The position numbers and the translations under genes are program-made. The notes under the pieces were generated by a model that saw nothing but the letters and a program-made list of their open reading frames with translations, made no database searches and had not been told where the DNA came from. From positions 186,001 through 250,000 of the forward strand of contig OX639992.1 of assembly GCA_951828515.1 (NCBI GenBank): 64,000 nucleotides of DNA. Direction: 5' to 3'. Source of the stretch: an uncultured Poribacteria bacterium (GTDB lineage: Bacteria; Poribacteria; WGA-4E; WGA-3G). This document shows, one piece after another, positions 24,744 through 32,485 of the stretch (positions within the stretch are counted from its first letter, which is position 1; each line of letters starts with the position of its first letter).

Positions 24744-26684
24744 GTGAAAAATCCTCAATTGTCTGAATTCGGAACTGAAACGACCTCGTTCCTTCCGCCG
24801 CTCGCCATTGGCGTGGCTCTGATCCTTCTTAATGCATATTGGATTGCCTTCGTCAGTGGTATCCACCACTCCTTGAACCCTGCTTACGCCTCTCTGTTTA
24901 TCGCACCGATTGTCAATCTATTTTTTTTGGTACTACTCAATACACTGCTGAAGCGGATCCGTCCACAACTTGTCCTGAACCGCGCGCAACTTCTTTTAGT
25001 CTATCAGATGCTGGTCATGCTCTGCGTGGTCTCTGGGCATAACCCGATGGACTTTATCTTGGGAATTCTCGCGCATCCGTTCTGGTTCGCTACCTTTGAA
25101 AACGAATACGCAACACTCTTTCATAGGTATATCCCATCTTGGTTCACAGTTCAAGATAAAGGCGCCCTCACCGGCTTCTTTGAAGGCAATTCGACGCTAT
25201 ACACGCCAAGGCACCTGTTCGCATGGACAGGTCCCGTTCTGCTCTGGTCGTTTGTCACATTCGTTCTTTTCTTCATTTTGATGTGTTTCAACAGCATCCA
25301 GCGTTTGCAGTGGAGTGACCGGGAGCGACTCAGTTATCCTGTTGCACAACTCCCTATAGAGATGACCACCCCACGATTTTTTTCAAGAAGATTGCTGTGG
25401 CTTGGATTTAGCATCTGCGCGGTGATAGAAATCCTCAACGGTCTCCATTTTCTCTATCCCTTTGTGCCGAGTGTGCCACTGAAAATACCCGACTTTGGGG
25501 CGAAAATCTTTACGACGAAACCTTGGAACGCGATTGGATGGTTACCGCTCTTCTTTTATCCTTGGGTCATCGCATTGACTTTTTTCGTACCCCTTGAACT
25601 CTCGTTTTCGGTGTGGTTCTTTTTCCTGTTTACAAAGTTTCAATTGATCGTAGGGAACATCGGCGGCTGGAAATCGTTGCAAGGCTTCCCTTATTACAAT
25701 CAACAGGGAATCGGCGCATGGTTGACCCTCGGAATTCTAATTTTATGGACGAGTCGTAAGCACCTCAAAACGGTATTTACGATAGTTTTCAAGCCCTCTG
25801 ACAATGGCGATGCTGCCTATAGGAACGAACCGTTTCAATATCGCACTGCGCTACTCGGTATCTTAGTCGGCACGACGATCCTTGTCATTATTTTTCAACA
25901 GGCGGGTATGTCGGTTGGAATTCTCCTTACCTTTCTATGCCTCTACTTCCTCATGTCCATCGCTATAACATACGCGAGGGCGGCGGTCGGTGTGCCGTAT
26001 CATGAAGTCATTTGGACGCATCCACAACTGATGATCGTATCGGTTTTAGGTGCGCGACGGACCGGTGCGGCGAACCTGACGCTTCTCTCCTTTTTATATC
26101 CCTACGTTCGCGACAACGTTTCACACCCAATGCCGAGTCAATTAGAAGGTTTTAAAATGGCGGAGCGCGCGCCAGTTTCGCAGAAGAAGATGGCGATTGC
26201 TATGATAGTCGCCCTATTGGTTGCTATTCCGGCTTCGTTCTGGGCGTATTTGCATCTCATCTATCAACACGGTGCGGTGCGAACCGAAGGGTACATTATC
26301 GGTATCGGTATTGAAACTTTTGAACGCATGCTATTACCGTGGCTACAACAACCACACGCTACAGACAGCACAGGCTTGAGCTTCACGGCATTCGCCTCAC
26401 TGTTCACGCTGGGGTTAATGTTTCTGAGGAGGCAATTTATTTGGTTTCCTTTCCATCCAACGGGCTATGCACTCGGTTTATCCGCAGGAATGGTTTGGGT
26501 CTGGAGCGCGATCTGTGTCGGTTGGATCATCAAGGTGGTCCTACTTAAGTTCGGAGGGTTGCGACTTTATCGGCAGGCAGCCCCGTTCTTTGTTGGCGTG
26601 ATTTTGGGGGACTTTCTGATCGGAACGTTTTGGAGTTTAGTGGGTGCGGTTTTCGGAATCCCGGTATATCGGGTTTGGTATTAA
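24744..26684 (+). CDS. DUF6785/DUF6784-like polytopic membrane protein
   Basis: A 646-residue protein starting at GTG 24744, with about 14 hydrophobic helices. The stretch LNRAQLLLVYQMLVMLCVVS and the PSWFTVQDKGALTGFFEGNS loop match the layout of DUF6785 proteins common in planctomycete-type and related bacteria. The second half continues with six or more helices of the associated DUF6784 type. Activity is unknown; the architecture is transporter-like. It is coupled to the upstream gene. Confidence 0.72.
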   Translation: MKNPQLSEFGTETTSFLPPLAIGVALILLNAYWIAFVSGIHHSLNPAYASLFIAPIVNLFFLVLLNTLLKRIRPQLVLNRAQLLLVYQMLVMLCVVSGHNPMDFILGILAHPFWFATFENEYATLFHRYIPSWFTVQDKGALTGFFEGNSTLYTPRHLFAWTGPVLLWSFVTFVLFFILMCFNSIQRLQWSDRERLSYPVAQLPIEMTTPRFFSRRLLWLGFSICAVIEILNGLHFLYPFVPSVPLKIPDFGAKIFTTKPWNAIGWLPLFFYPWVIALTFFVPLELSFSVWFFFLFTKFQLIVGNIGGWKSLQGFPYYNQQGIGAWLTLGILILWTSRKHLKTVFTIVFKPSDNGDAAYRNEPFQYRTALLGILVGTTILVIIFQQAGMSVGILLTFLCLYFLMSIAITYARAAVGVPYHEVIWTHPQLMIVSVLGARRTGAANLTLLSFLYPYVRDNVSHPMPSQLEGFKMAERAPVSQKKMAIAMIVALLVAIPASFWAYLHLIYQHGAVRTEGYIIGIGIETFERMLLPWLQQPHATDSTGLSFTAFASLFTLGLMFLRRQFIWFPFHPTGYALGLSAGMVWVWSAICVGWIIKVVLLKFGGLRLYRQAAPFFVGVILGDFLIGTFWSLVGAVFGIPVYRVWY

Positions 26685-26806
26685 AGGACTGTAAGTGAAC
26701 TGGATTTTTAAGTTGACACCTCAACGGGTATATGGTAGGGTTAAGAGGCAAACAGATACCAAGTCCGCGATGCGCGAAACTTTCTAAAACAAGTAGGAAT
26801 AACACC

Positions 26807-27061
26807 ATGGAAACAATGACATACAGAGGACATACAGCGGAAATTATCTATAGTGACGAAGATGAGTGTTTTGTAGGCCATGTCATCAATATTGGTGACG
26901 ATATTATAAGTTTCCACGGGGACACAGATGCAGAGTTGCGTGTTGCCTTTGAAGACGTGGTGGATCTTCACATCAAAGTCAAAAACCAACCAGAAAATCC
27001 GCCGCAAAAACACTTCGCGTGGCGGTTTCTGTCGCGTCTACGTCAAGCACTTCATCTGTAA
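26807..27061 (+). CDS. Orphan HicB-like antitoxin
   Basis: An 84-residue protein starting at ATG 26807 with TAGGAA upstream. The sequence YRGHTAEIIYSDEDECFVGH followed by FHGDTDAELRVAFEDVVDLH is the partial RNase-H-like HicB fold. HicB proteins normally neutralise an adjacent HicA mRNA interferase. No HicA reading frame is present on either side. The C-terminus is a short basic tail (FAWRFLSRLRQALHL) rather than a DNA-binding domain. It may be a stand-alone regulator or a leftover antitoxin. Confidence 0.75.
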   Translation: METMTYRGHTAEIIYSDEDECFVGHVINIGDDIISFHGDTDAELRVAFEDVVDLHIKVKNQPENPPQKHFAWRFLSRLRQALHL

Positions 27062-27105
27062 AAAAAGTATTGCTCTACTTACGATAAAAATAAGGAATTT
27101 TACCG

Positions 27106-27795
27106 GTGAAGACATGTGTCATTGTTTTTGCTAAGAATCCGGTGCCGAATCAGGTCAAGACACGGCTCGTTCCCCCACTCTCACCGGAACAAGCGGCGAC
27201 AGTGTATACAGCGTTTCTCACAGATTGGTGTGACACACTTGCCAAACTTCCCGATGTGGACATCACCATCGCGTATACACCCGCGGAGGCACAATCCGAT
27301 TTACAAACGCTCATCGGAGACAACGCCATGTATATTCCGCAAATCGGTGCTGACCTCGGAGAACGGCTTGTCTCAGCGACACAGTGGGCAACCGAGCAGG
27401 AATATACAAAGATTTTACTCGTCGGGTCGGATAGTCCGACACTACCGATTTCATATATCTTAAAAGCATTTGCTCTGCTCGACTCGCTGGATATTGTCGT
27501 TGGACCGAGCACAGATGGCGGCTATTACCTCATCGGCTTTTCGGCAACGAACCTAACGATGGCGGTCCCGTTTATATTTGAGGAAATCGCATGGAGCACA
27601 GCGGACGTTTTCCAACAAACAGTGGCACGTATCCGATCACTCAAAACAACCGTAGGACTCCTACCACCGTGGTATGATATAGATACGGCTGATGATTTGG
27701 CGTTCCTGCACGCTCACATATCGGCGATGCGACTTGCAGGCGATACGGTGCAAGCCGTCAGAACAGAATCTCTATTGACAGAACTGTTTTCATAA
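27106..27795 (+). CDS. TIGR04282-family glycosyltransferase/nucleotidyltransferase
   Basis: A 229-residue GT-A fold protein starting at GTG 27106 with AAGGAA upstream. The opening CVIVFAKNPVPNQVKTRLVP, the central LVGSDSPTLP and GPSTDGGYYLIGFS match the family named for arsenosugar biosynthesis glycosyltransferases (TIGR04282), which is broader than that role. No arsenic genes are adjacent. It is followed after 16 bp by an SDR enzyme and probably shares a transcript with it. Confidence 0.85.
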   Translation: MKTCVIVFAKNPVPNQVKTRLVPPLSPEQAATVYTAFLTDWCDTLAKLPDVDITIAYTPAEAQSDLQTLIGDNAMYIPQIGADLGERLVSATQWATEQEYTKILLVGSDSPTLPISYILKAFALLDSLDIVVGPSTDGGYYLIGFSATNLTMAVPFIFEEIAWSTADVFQQTVARIRSLKTTVGLLPPWYDIDTADDLAFLHAHISAMRLAGDTVQAVRTESLLTELFS

Positions 27796-27811
27796 AAAAG
27801 GAGAATTGATC

Positions 27812-28543
27812 ATGGGACAATTAGATGGAAAATTTGCGATTGTAACGGGTGGCAACCGCGGCATCGGTAAAGGAATCGCGAGAGGACTTGCCGCTGAGGG
27901 TGCGAGTCTAACGATCGCCGCCAGGAATGCTGAACTCCTTGAGCAGACGGCGAATGAACTCCGCGCAGATGGCACAAAGGTGTTGACTGTGCCAACGGAT
28001 GTAACAGACGAGGCACAGATCAAAGCACTCTTTGAAAAGACGATGTCGGAATATGGTCGCTTGGATATCCTCGTGAACAATGCTGGGGCATTCAATTCCG
28101 GTCCTATAGATGAACTCTCAACAGAGGATTGGGATTGGGTCGTTGGTGTGAATCTCCGTGCGCCGTTTATCTGCACGCGTGAAGCATTTGGGATTATGAA
28201 GGCACAAGGTGAAGGTGGACGTATCATCAATGTCGGCAGTATATCGTCGCATCGGGTTCGTCCGCGCACTGCGCCTTATAGTGCTACTAAATTCGGCATC
28301 TGGGGACTGACACAGGTAACAGCACTCGAAGGAAGAGCACACGGAATTACGGCGAGCTGTTTGAAACCCGGTAACACTTACGTAGAACGTCATCAAAATC
28401 AATCACAAGCACCCACTGAACCGATGATGGATGTTGACGATCTCGCGCAAGCCGCTGTCCTGATGGCAACGCTCCCCCCACACATTAATATGTTAGACGC
28501 AACCGTCTTACCGGTCGGTCAACTCTATGTCGGACGTGGATAA
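27812..28543 (+). CDS. Short-chain dehydrogenase/reductase
   Basis: A 243-residue NAD(P)-dependent enzyme. The cofactor motif TGGNRGIGKG, the NNAGAF motif, the catalytic serine in NVGSISS and the YSATK pair are all present. The start ATG at 27812 is preceded by AAGGAG at good spacing; the in-frame TTG at 27806 is less likely. The substrate is unknown. Its stop codon is one base from the left end of a 201-bp MITE-like repeat. Confidence 0.92.
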   Translation: MGQLDGKFAIVTGGNRGIGKGIARGLAAEGASLTIAARNAELLEQTANELRADGTKVLTVPTDVTDEAQIKALFEKTMSEYGRLDILVNNAGAFNSGPIDELSTEDWDWVVGVNLRAPFICTREAFGIMKAQGEGGRIINVGSISSHRVRPRTAPYSATKFGIWGLTQVTALEGRAHGITASCLKPGNTYVERHQNQSQAPTEPMMDVDDLAQAAVLMATLPPHINMLDATVLPVGQLYVGRG

Positions 28544-28544
28544 C

Positions 28545-28745
28545 TTTTTAATTATACCTTGCGGTTCGGTCAGCTGAGTTTTGAAAGATAGCGTGCCTTT
28601 CCGTATATCTGCCTGCGCCGTTGTTGCAGGCGGCTGTCTTGGATAAACCAAAATCCGTAGCCCGTAATGAAATGGAGGGCGGATTTGAGGGACGCACTAC
28701 AAAGTCCCCAACACACGTTGTTTCTCCGCAAGGTAAAATTAAAAA
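28545..28745. mobile_element. MITE-like element with 20-bp TTTTTAATTNTACCTTGCGG ends
   Basis: The left end TTTTTAATTATACCTTGCGG and the right end CCGCAAGGTAAAATTAAAAA form a near-perfect 20-bp terminal inverted repeat bounding 201 bp. The interior holds a hairpin GCCTGC...GCAGGC at 28612-28630. It begins one base after the SDR stop codon. Solo ends of the same family lie near 7248, 30840, 31400, 32292, 36133, 38815 and 43827. Confidence 0.75.
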
Positions 28746-28807
28746 TTGGTTAAGAATCGCTATCACAAATCGCTTCTATAGGAAAGACTTCACCGATGGA
28801 GACAATT

Positions 28808-30022
28808 ATGAAAGTCAACCGGACCCAATTCATGGAAGAAGGGTATCTCGTTCTGCGGGAAGTCGTTCCGCCGGAAGAACTGGACGCGCTTCGGGAAAGT
28901 TATGAATTAATGGTATCGCGCCAGCGGGACATCTGGGCGAGAGAACGTGGACCGAACGAACCCCCGGGCGGCGTATGGGAGACTTCTCCACAACCGCGTC
29001 TACAACTCGGACACAACCCACTTGCGGGGCTTGTCGATGAAAAAACAGCGAGTGCTGTCGAAATTTGGGCACACGAAAACATGCAAGGGGTCAGCACCGA
29101 ACTGCTCGGTGAGGAAGACGCAGGCGTTACCGAGATGATGCTCATGTGCAGTCCAGTCAAAGACTGCGGGCCCGCCGCATGGCACCGAGATCATCACCCT
29201 ATTGATACTGCCCCATTACAAGGCTATATTGACGATATTGTGGAGACGGGACCGCGCTACGTTCAGTGGAATCTCTCGCTCTACGACGATAACGTGCTGT
29301 GGGTGCTACCCGGGAGTCATCTGCGGGTGAACACCGAAGCAGAAAACGAGCGGCTGTTGGCAGATCCGAAAGTGCCGTTACCCGGTGCTGTTCAGACGCA
29401 CCTCAACGCAGGCGACGGTGTCGTTTATATTTTGCCCATCTTGCATTGGGGAAGCAACTATAGTCGGAAGATGCGCCGCACGATCCACGGCGGGTTTGCA
29501 AACTGCACACACTATCAAGCACTCGACTATGTGGATTATCTGTCGCCGGAAGTCCAAGAGAGGTTCGATGGGTGGAATAAACGCAGTAATCAAATGCAAA
29601 TATGGTGTGAAGATGCACTCCACGCTGCTATAGAAAAGGATGTTGCTGCCTACCACAGGGCACTCAAAAACCTGCATCCGAGTAGAGGTGAAAAGGGGAA
29701 GATACTCTCAACGGTCTTTTTGTGCAAAGCCGCCTGTTTCGTTGCACTCGAACACGGCTATAAACTCCCAGAAATCCCGGATGGCCTTCGGAGTCGTAGC
29801 AAGGGCTTCCACGCCATCACGCTTAATTGGGGACCCCCCTTCGCCGAACGATTCACGAAAGAGGAAGCCGCTATGTTGTGGGAGAGGTTTAAGCCGCTTG
29901 ACGCGCGCCTCAAAACCGACGAAGAGCTGTATCTCCCCGGTTTCCAATCGGGTCCGATGCATTACTATTTCAATGAAATGCCTGATAATTTCGGTGTTTC
30001 AGATTTCATTAAAACGTGGTAA
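28808..30022 (+). CDS. Phytanoyl-CoA dioxygenase (PhyH) family oxygenase
   Basis: A 404-residue Fe(II)/2-oxoglutarate-dependent enzyme. The metal-binding HxD motif is in AWHRDHHPID and the distal histidine in LHWGSNYSRKM. The start at 28808 follows GGAG by six bases; the ATG at 28796 is an alternative. Family members hydroxylate lipids, amino acids or small secondary metabolites, and the substrate here is unknown. It is the first of three such genes in the window and is followed by a convergent sugar-isomerase-like gene. Confidence 0.9.
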   Translation: MKVNRTQFMEEGYLVLREVVPPEELDALRESYELMVSRQRDIWARERGPNEPPGGVWETSPQPRLQLGHNPLAGLVDEKTASAVEIWAHENMQGVSTELLGEEDAGVTEMMLMCSPVKDCGPAAWHRDHHPIDTAPLQGYIDDIVETGPRYVQWNLSLYDDNVLWVLPGSHLRVNTEAENERLLADPKVPLPGAVQTHLNAGDGVVYILPILHWGSNYSRKMRRTIHGGFANCTHYQALDYVDYLSPEVQERFDGWNKRSNQMQIWCEDALHAAIEKDVAAYHRALKNLHPSRGEKGKILSTVFLCKAACFVALEHGYKLPEIPDGLRSRSKGFHAITLNWGPPFAERFTKEEAAMLWERFKPLDARLKTDEELYLPGFQSGPMHYYFNEMPDNFGVSDFIKTW

Positions 30023-30044
30023 GCATAGGTATCCGACCGCTTGG

Positions 30045-30839
30045 TTACAACGGTAGTCCGAGCATCCCACTGAGATAGAAATACGCTTCCTCGGTATAGC
30101 GTGGGAGATTTTCCGGATCTTCAACTTCCAACTCCAACGTTAGGTCGCCTTGGTAGCCGACTTCTTGGAGCGTTTCGATAATCTGCTTGAGCTTGAGTTC
30201 ACCGCGCCCAATCCCAACGGATACAGTACCGAGATGGTCCTTGAGATGCACGGCATAGATACGGGAACTGAATTGACGAATCGCGGCGAGCGTATCAACA
30301 CCCGATGAGTGGAAATGCCCTGTGTCTATGCAGACCCCGACTCGATCATCGGGAATAGCATCTAAAATCGCTTGGAAATCCTCTGGTTGTTCAAGCACAT
30401 TCCCGTGGTGCGGTTCAAGCGTCAACTTGATTTGACTTTCTGATGGCATACGCTGCAACACCTCGTTCACACAGGAGGTGACTCTGTCCAAGGCACCCGG
30501 TTCTGTTCTTGGTTGTGCCCCGCTTGTTGTCAGGTGTGTCGCACCGAGTCCTTCAGCGACTTCAACACACCTCGCGATCGCTCCTGCGCGTGTATCAACA
30601 TCGGCATTGTCCTGTCCACCCCATCCAGGCGGATAGAGTCCAGCACACTTTAAGCCGGAGGCATCGACCTTCGTCTTCATATCATTTATGTCAAAAGCGT
30701 GGGCAGCGTCCACACTCCAGATGAGCGGTCCGTGAATTTCCATCAGTCGGTAGCCGATTTGTGGTGCGTATTCCAAGGTTGCGGCGACCTCATCTTTAGC
30801 GTAGCCGCGGTAACAGATAGAAGCACAGATAATGTCCAT
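30045..30839 (-). CDS. Sugar phosphate isomerase/epimerase-like TIM barrel
   Basis: A 264-residue protein of the AP endonuclease 2 superfamily. Metal-site strands are visible as KLTLEPHHGN, VGVCIDTGHF, YAVHLKDH and TLELEVED. The start ATG at 30839 comes directly after a CCGCAAGGAATAATTAAAA repeat end, which provides the AAGG ribosome-site-like sequence. Members isomerise sugars or act on inositol-type compounds. It converges on a PhyH gene with a 22-bp gap. Confidence 0.87.
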   Translation of the reverse strand: MDIICASICYRGYAKDEVAATLEYAPQIGYRLMEIHGPLIWSVDAAHAFDINDMKTKVDASGLKCAGLYPPGWGGQDNADVDTRAGAIARCVEVAEGLGATHLTTSGAQPRTEPGALDRVTSCVNEVLQRMPSESQIKLTLEPHHGNVLEQPEDFQAILDAIPDDRVGVCIDTGHFHSSGVDTLAAIRQFSSRIYAVHLKDHLGTVSVGIGRGELKLKQIIETLQEVGYQGDLTLELEVEDPENLPRYTEEAYFYLSGMLGLPL

Positions 30840-30861
30840 TTTTAATTATTCCTTGCGGTTC
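30840..30861 (+). repeat. TTTTTAATTATTCCTTGCGG end abutting an isomerase start
   Basis: A terminus of the 20-bp family, starting at the base next to the start codon of the minus-strand gene; it continues as TTCGGTTAGG. Confidence 0.65.
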
Positions 30862-30933
30862 GGTTAGGTCAATTTGGTTGCTCCTATGGCAAAGCCGAAT
30901 GACACTGTAGCAAAACCGTTCAACTTTTTAGTT

Positions 30934-30956
30934 TTTCACAAATTGTGTTATAATAC
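30934..30956 (+). promoter_or_regulatory. Possible promoter of the yjbQ-like gene
   Basis: A perfect TATAAT (30951-30956) in TTGTGTTATAATAC lies 38 bp before the ATG. The -35 region is weak. Confidence 0.45.
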
Positions 30957-30993
30957 ATCCAGATTAATCAGTAAACTTGGAGTACATTAAAAA

Positions 30994-31404
30994 ATGATTC
31001 AGCAAATCGAAATAACCTTACCGGAATACTCACGCGGTTTCCATCTCGTCACAGATGAGATTGTGAAATCGCTTGGTGAATTGCCGAAAGCAGGTATCCT
31101 ACACCTCTTTATTAAGCACACTTCAGCAGGATTGACTATCAACGAAAACGCAGATCCGACGGTACGTGAAGATTTCGCCAACAGCTTCGACCGTCTCGTC
31201 AAGGAACGTGAACCTTTCTATAAACACACAATAGAAGGTGATGACGATATGCCAGCGCATATCAAAGCGTCCCTTGTTGGTTTTACCGTCTCCGTTCCGA
31301 TCACCAACCACCGTCCTAACTTAGGCATATGGCAGGGTATATATCTGTGCGAATTCCGAAACAGCGGTGGCAGACGAAATCTAACAGCAACCCTCTACTT
31401 TTAA
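30994..31404 (+). CDS. YjbQ/UPF0047 family protein
   Basis: A 136-residue single-domain protein of full length. The signature HTSAGLTINENADPTVREDF and the EGDDDMPAHIKASL segment, whose histidine and acidic residues bind metal, are intact. Family members show low thiamine phosphate synthase-like activity, and the true role is debated. The start ATG at 30994 has GGAG (TTGGAGTAC) upstream. Its TAA stop codon is part of the TTTTAATTATACCTTGCGG repeat end. Confidence 0.9.
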   Translation: MIQQIEITLPEYSRGFHLVTDEIVKSLGELPKAGILHLFIKHTSAGLTINENADPTVREDFANSFDRLVKEREPFYKHTIEGDDDMPAHIKASLVGFTVSVPITNHRPNLGIWQGIYLCEFRNSGGRRNLTATLYF

Positions 31405-31490
31405 TTATACCTTGCGGAGAAATCACGGAGTCTGAATATTGAAGGTTTTCTCTATAGAGTCGCCTGCGCCGTTGTTGCAGGCTACGGTTT
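31400..31490 (+). repeat. TTTTAATTATACCTTGCGG end plus GCCTGC/GCAGGC hairpin
   Basis: The repeat end overlaps the yjbQ stop codon. About 60 bp further on is the hairpin GCCTGCGCCGTTGTTGCAGGC followed by TACGG, as in the elements at 28545 and 38852. Confidence 0.65.
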
Positions 31491-31529
31491 CGTTGCTATT
31501 TCATGTGTAGATGTCGTTCCTAAGTAGGG

Positions 31530-32291
31530 TTATGACAAAGCGTTATAGAGTTCTATATGTCGTTGCAGGACTGCATCTGAATCCGGCGGATTGATGACCT
31601 CTATAGAGACGAACCCGTCGTATCCATCCTGTGCGAGAAGTGTAAGCGAATCTTTTTCCGTGTCTGGTAAGGGTCCACTGTCGTCGAAGTTGACATGCGC
31701 ATGTCGTACCTTGCCGCGTAGATGTACATACGCAACATTGACGGGTTCGCCATGTCGAACATGATGCGCAGCGTGCCAATTCGCAAAGGTGTTCTGCGCC
31801 CCAGCCCGGTGTAAAGTCTCGGTTACGTAACTCGCGATGAGATTGCCGTGTGTCTCTAAACAGAGCGCAACCCCTGCATCGCCAGCCAAGCTGTCGCAAG
31901 CCCGAATGCCTTCGGCTTCCCAGTCCAAAGTCTGTGACACCTCAACAGGTGTTTCCGGCACCCGGTCCCCGAAAATCCGAATATTCGTCGCGCCCATCGT
32001 CTCGGACAAGTCGATATACCGTTTGAGTAAATCTACCTGCTCGGCACGTTTTTGCGCGTCCGGATCTATGAACCTTACCCCAGTTGCTATACAGGAGAGT
32101 TCGATACCACTATCGGCAAAGCGACGACGCGCATCTTGTAGTTGCTGTGGTGTTGAATCCAACTCCACACCGTGCCCGTGATCCCACTCCACGCGGAGTT
32201 CTAAGTGTTCGTAATTATAGTGTTTCGCTTTGTCAATGAGTTCCGCCAGTGTTAGCGGCGGACAGACAGACGACATAAAACCAAATTTCAT
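31530..32291 (-). CDS. Sugar phosphate isomerase/epimerase-like TIM barrel
   Basis: A 253-residue barrel of the same superfamily as the genes at 11825 and 30045. Visible strands are MKFGFMSSVCPPLTLAELI, HLELRVEW, VALCLETHGN, HAHVNFDD and GFVSIEVINP, which supply the usual metal ligands. The start at 32291 was chosen because it directly follows the repeat end CCGCAAGGAAAAATTAAAAA; the frame continues upstream to 32372 without a sensible start. The substrate is unknown. Confidence 0.85.
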   Translation of the reverse strand: MKFGFMSSVCPPLTLAELIDKAKHYNYEHLELRVEWDHGHGVELDSTPQQLQDARRRFADSGIELSCIATGVRFIDPDAQKRAEQVDLLKRYIDLSETMGATNIRIFGDRVPETPVEVSQTLDWEAEGIRACDSLAGDAGVALCLETHGNLIASYVTETLHRAGAQNTFANWHAAHHVRHGEPVNVAYVHLRGKVRHAHVNFDDSGPLPDTEKDSLTLLAQDGYDGFVSIEVINPPDSDAVLQRHIELYNALS

Positions 32292-32325
32292 ATTTTTAAT
32301 TTTTCCTTGCGGTTCGGTCAGGTTA
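32292..32325 (+). repeat. TTTTTAATTTTTCCTTGCGG end abutting an isomerase start
   Basis: A terminus of the 20-bp family adjoining the start codon, continuing as TTCGGTCAGGTTAATT. Confidence 0.65.
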
Positions 32326-32358
32326 ATTGGATAAATACCGTTAATCGACGTAGATCTA

Positions 32359-32410
32359 GGGGAAACGCCCAAGCAAAAACCCTTCCGCTTCGCTTACAGG
32401 CTACGGTTTC
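32359..32410 (+). repeat. CCCAAGCAAAA dispersed element with extended tail
   Basis: GGGGAAACGCCCAAGCAAAA is followed by CCCTTCCGCTTCGCTTACAG and GCTACGG, the longest form of this element here. Confidence 0.6.
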
Positions 32411-32485
32411 GGTTTAACAAAAACCTCTTTACCGAAAAAAACGGTAGCATATTTGAGTTATGGCTTCGTTTGATATTTTGTTAGG

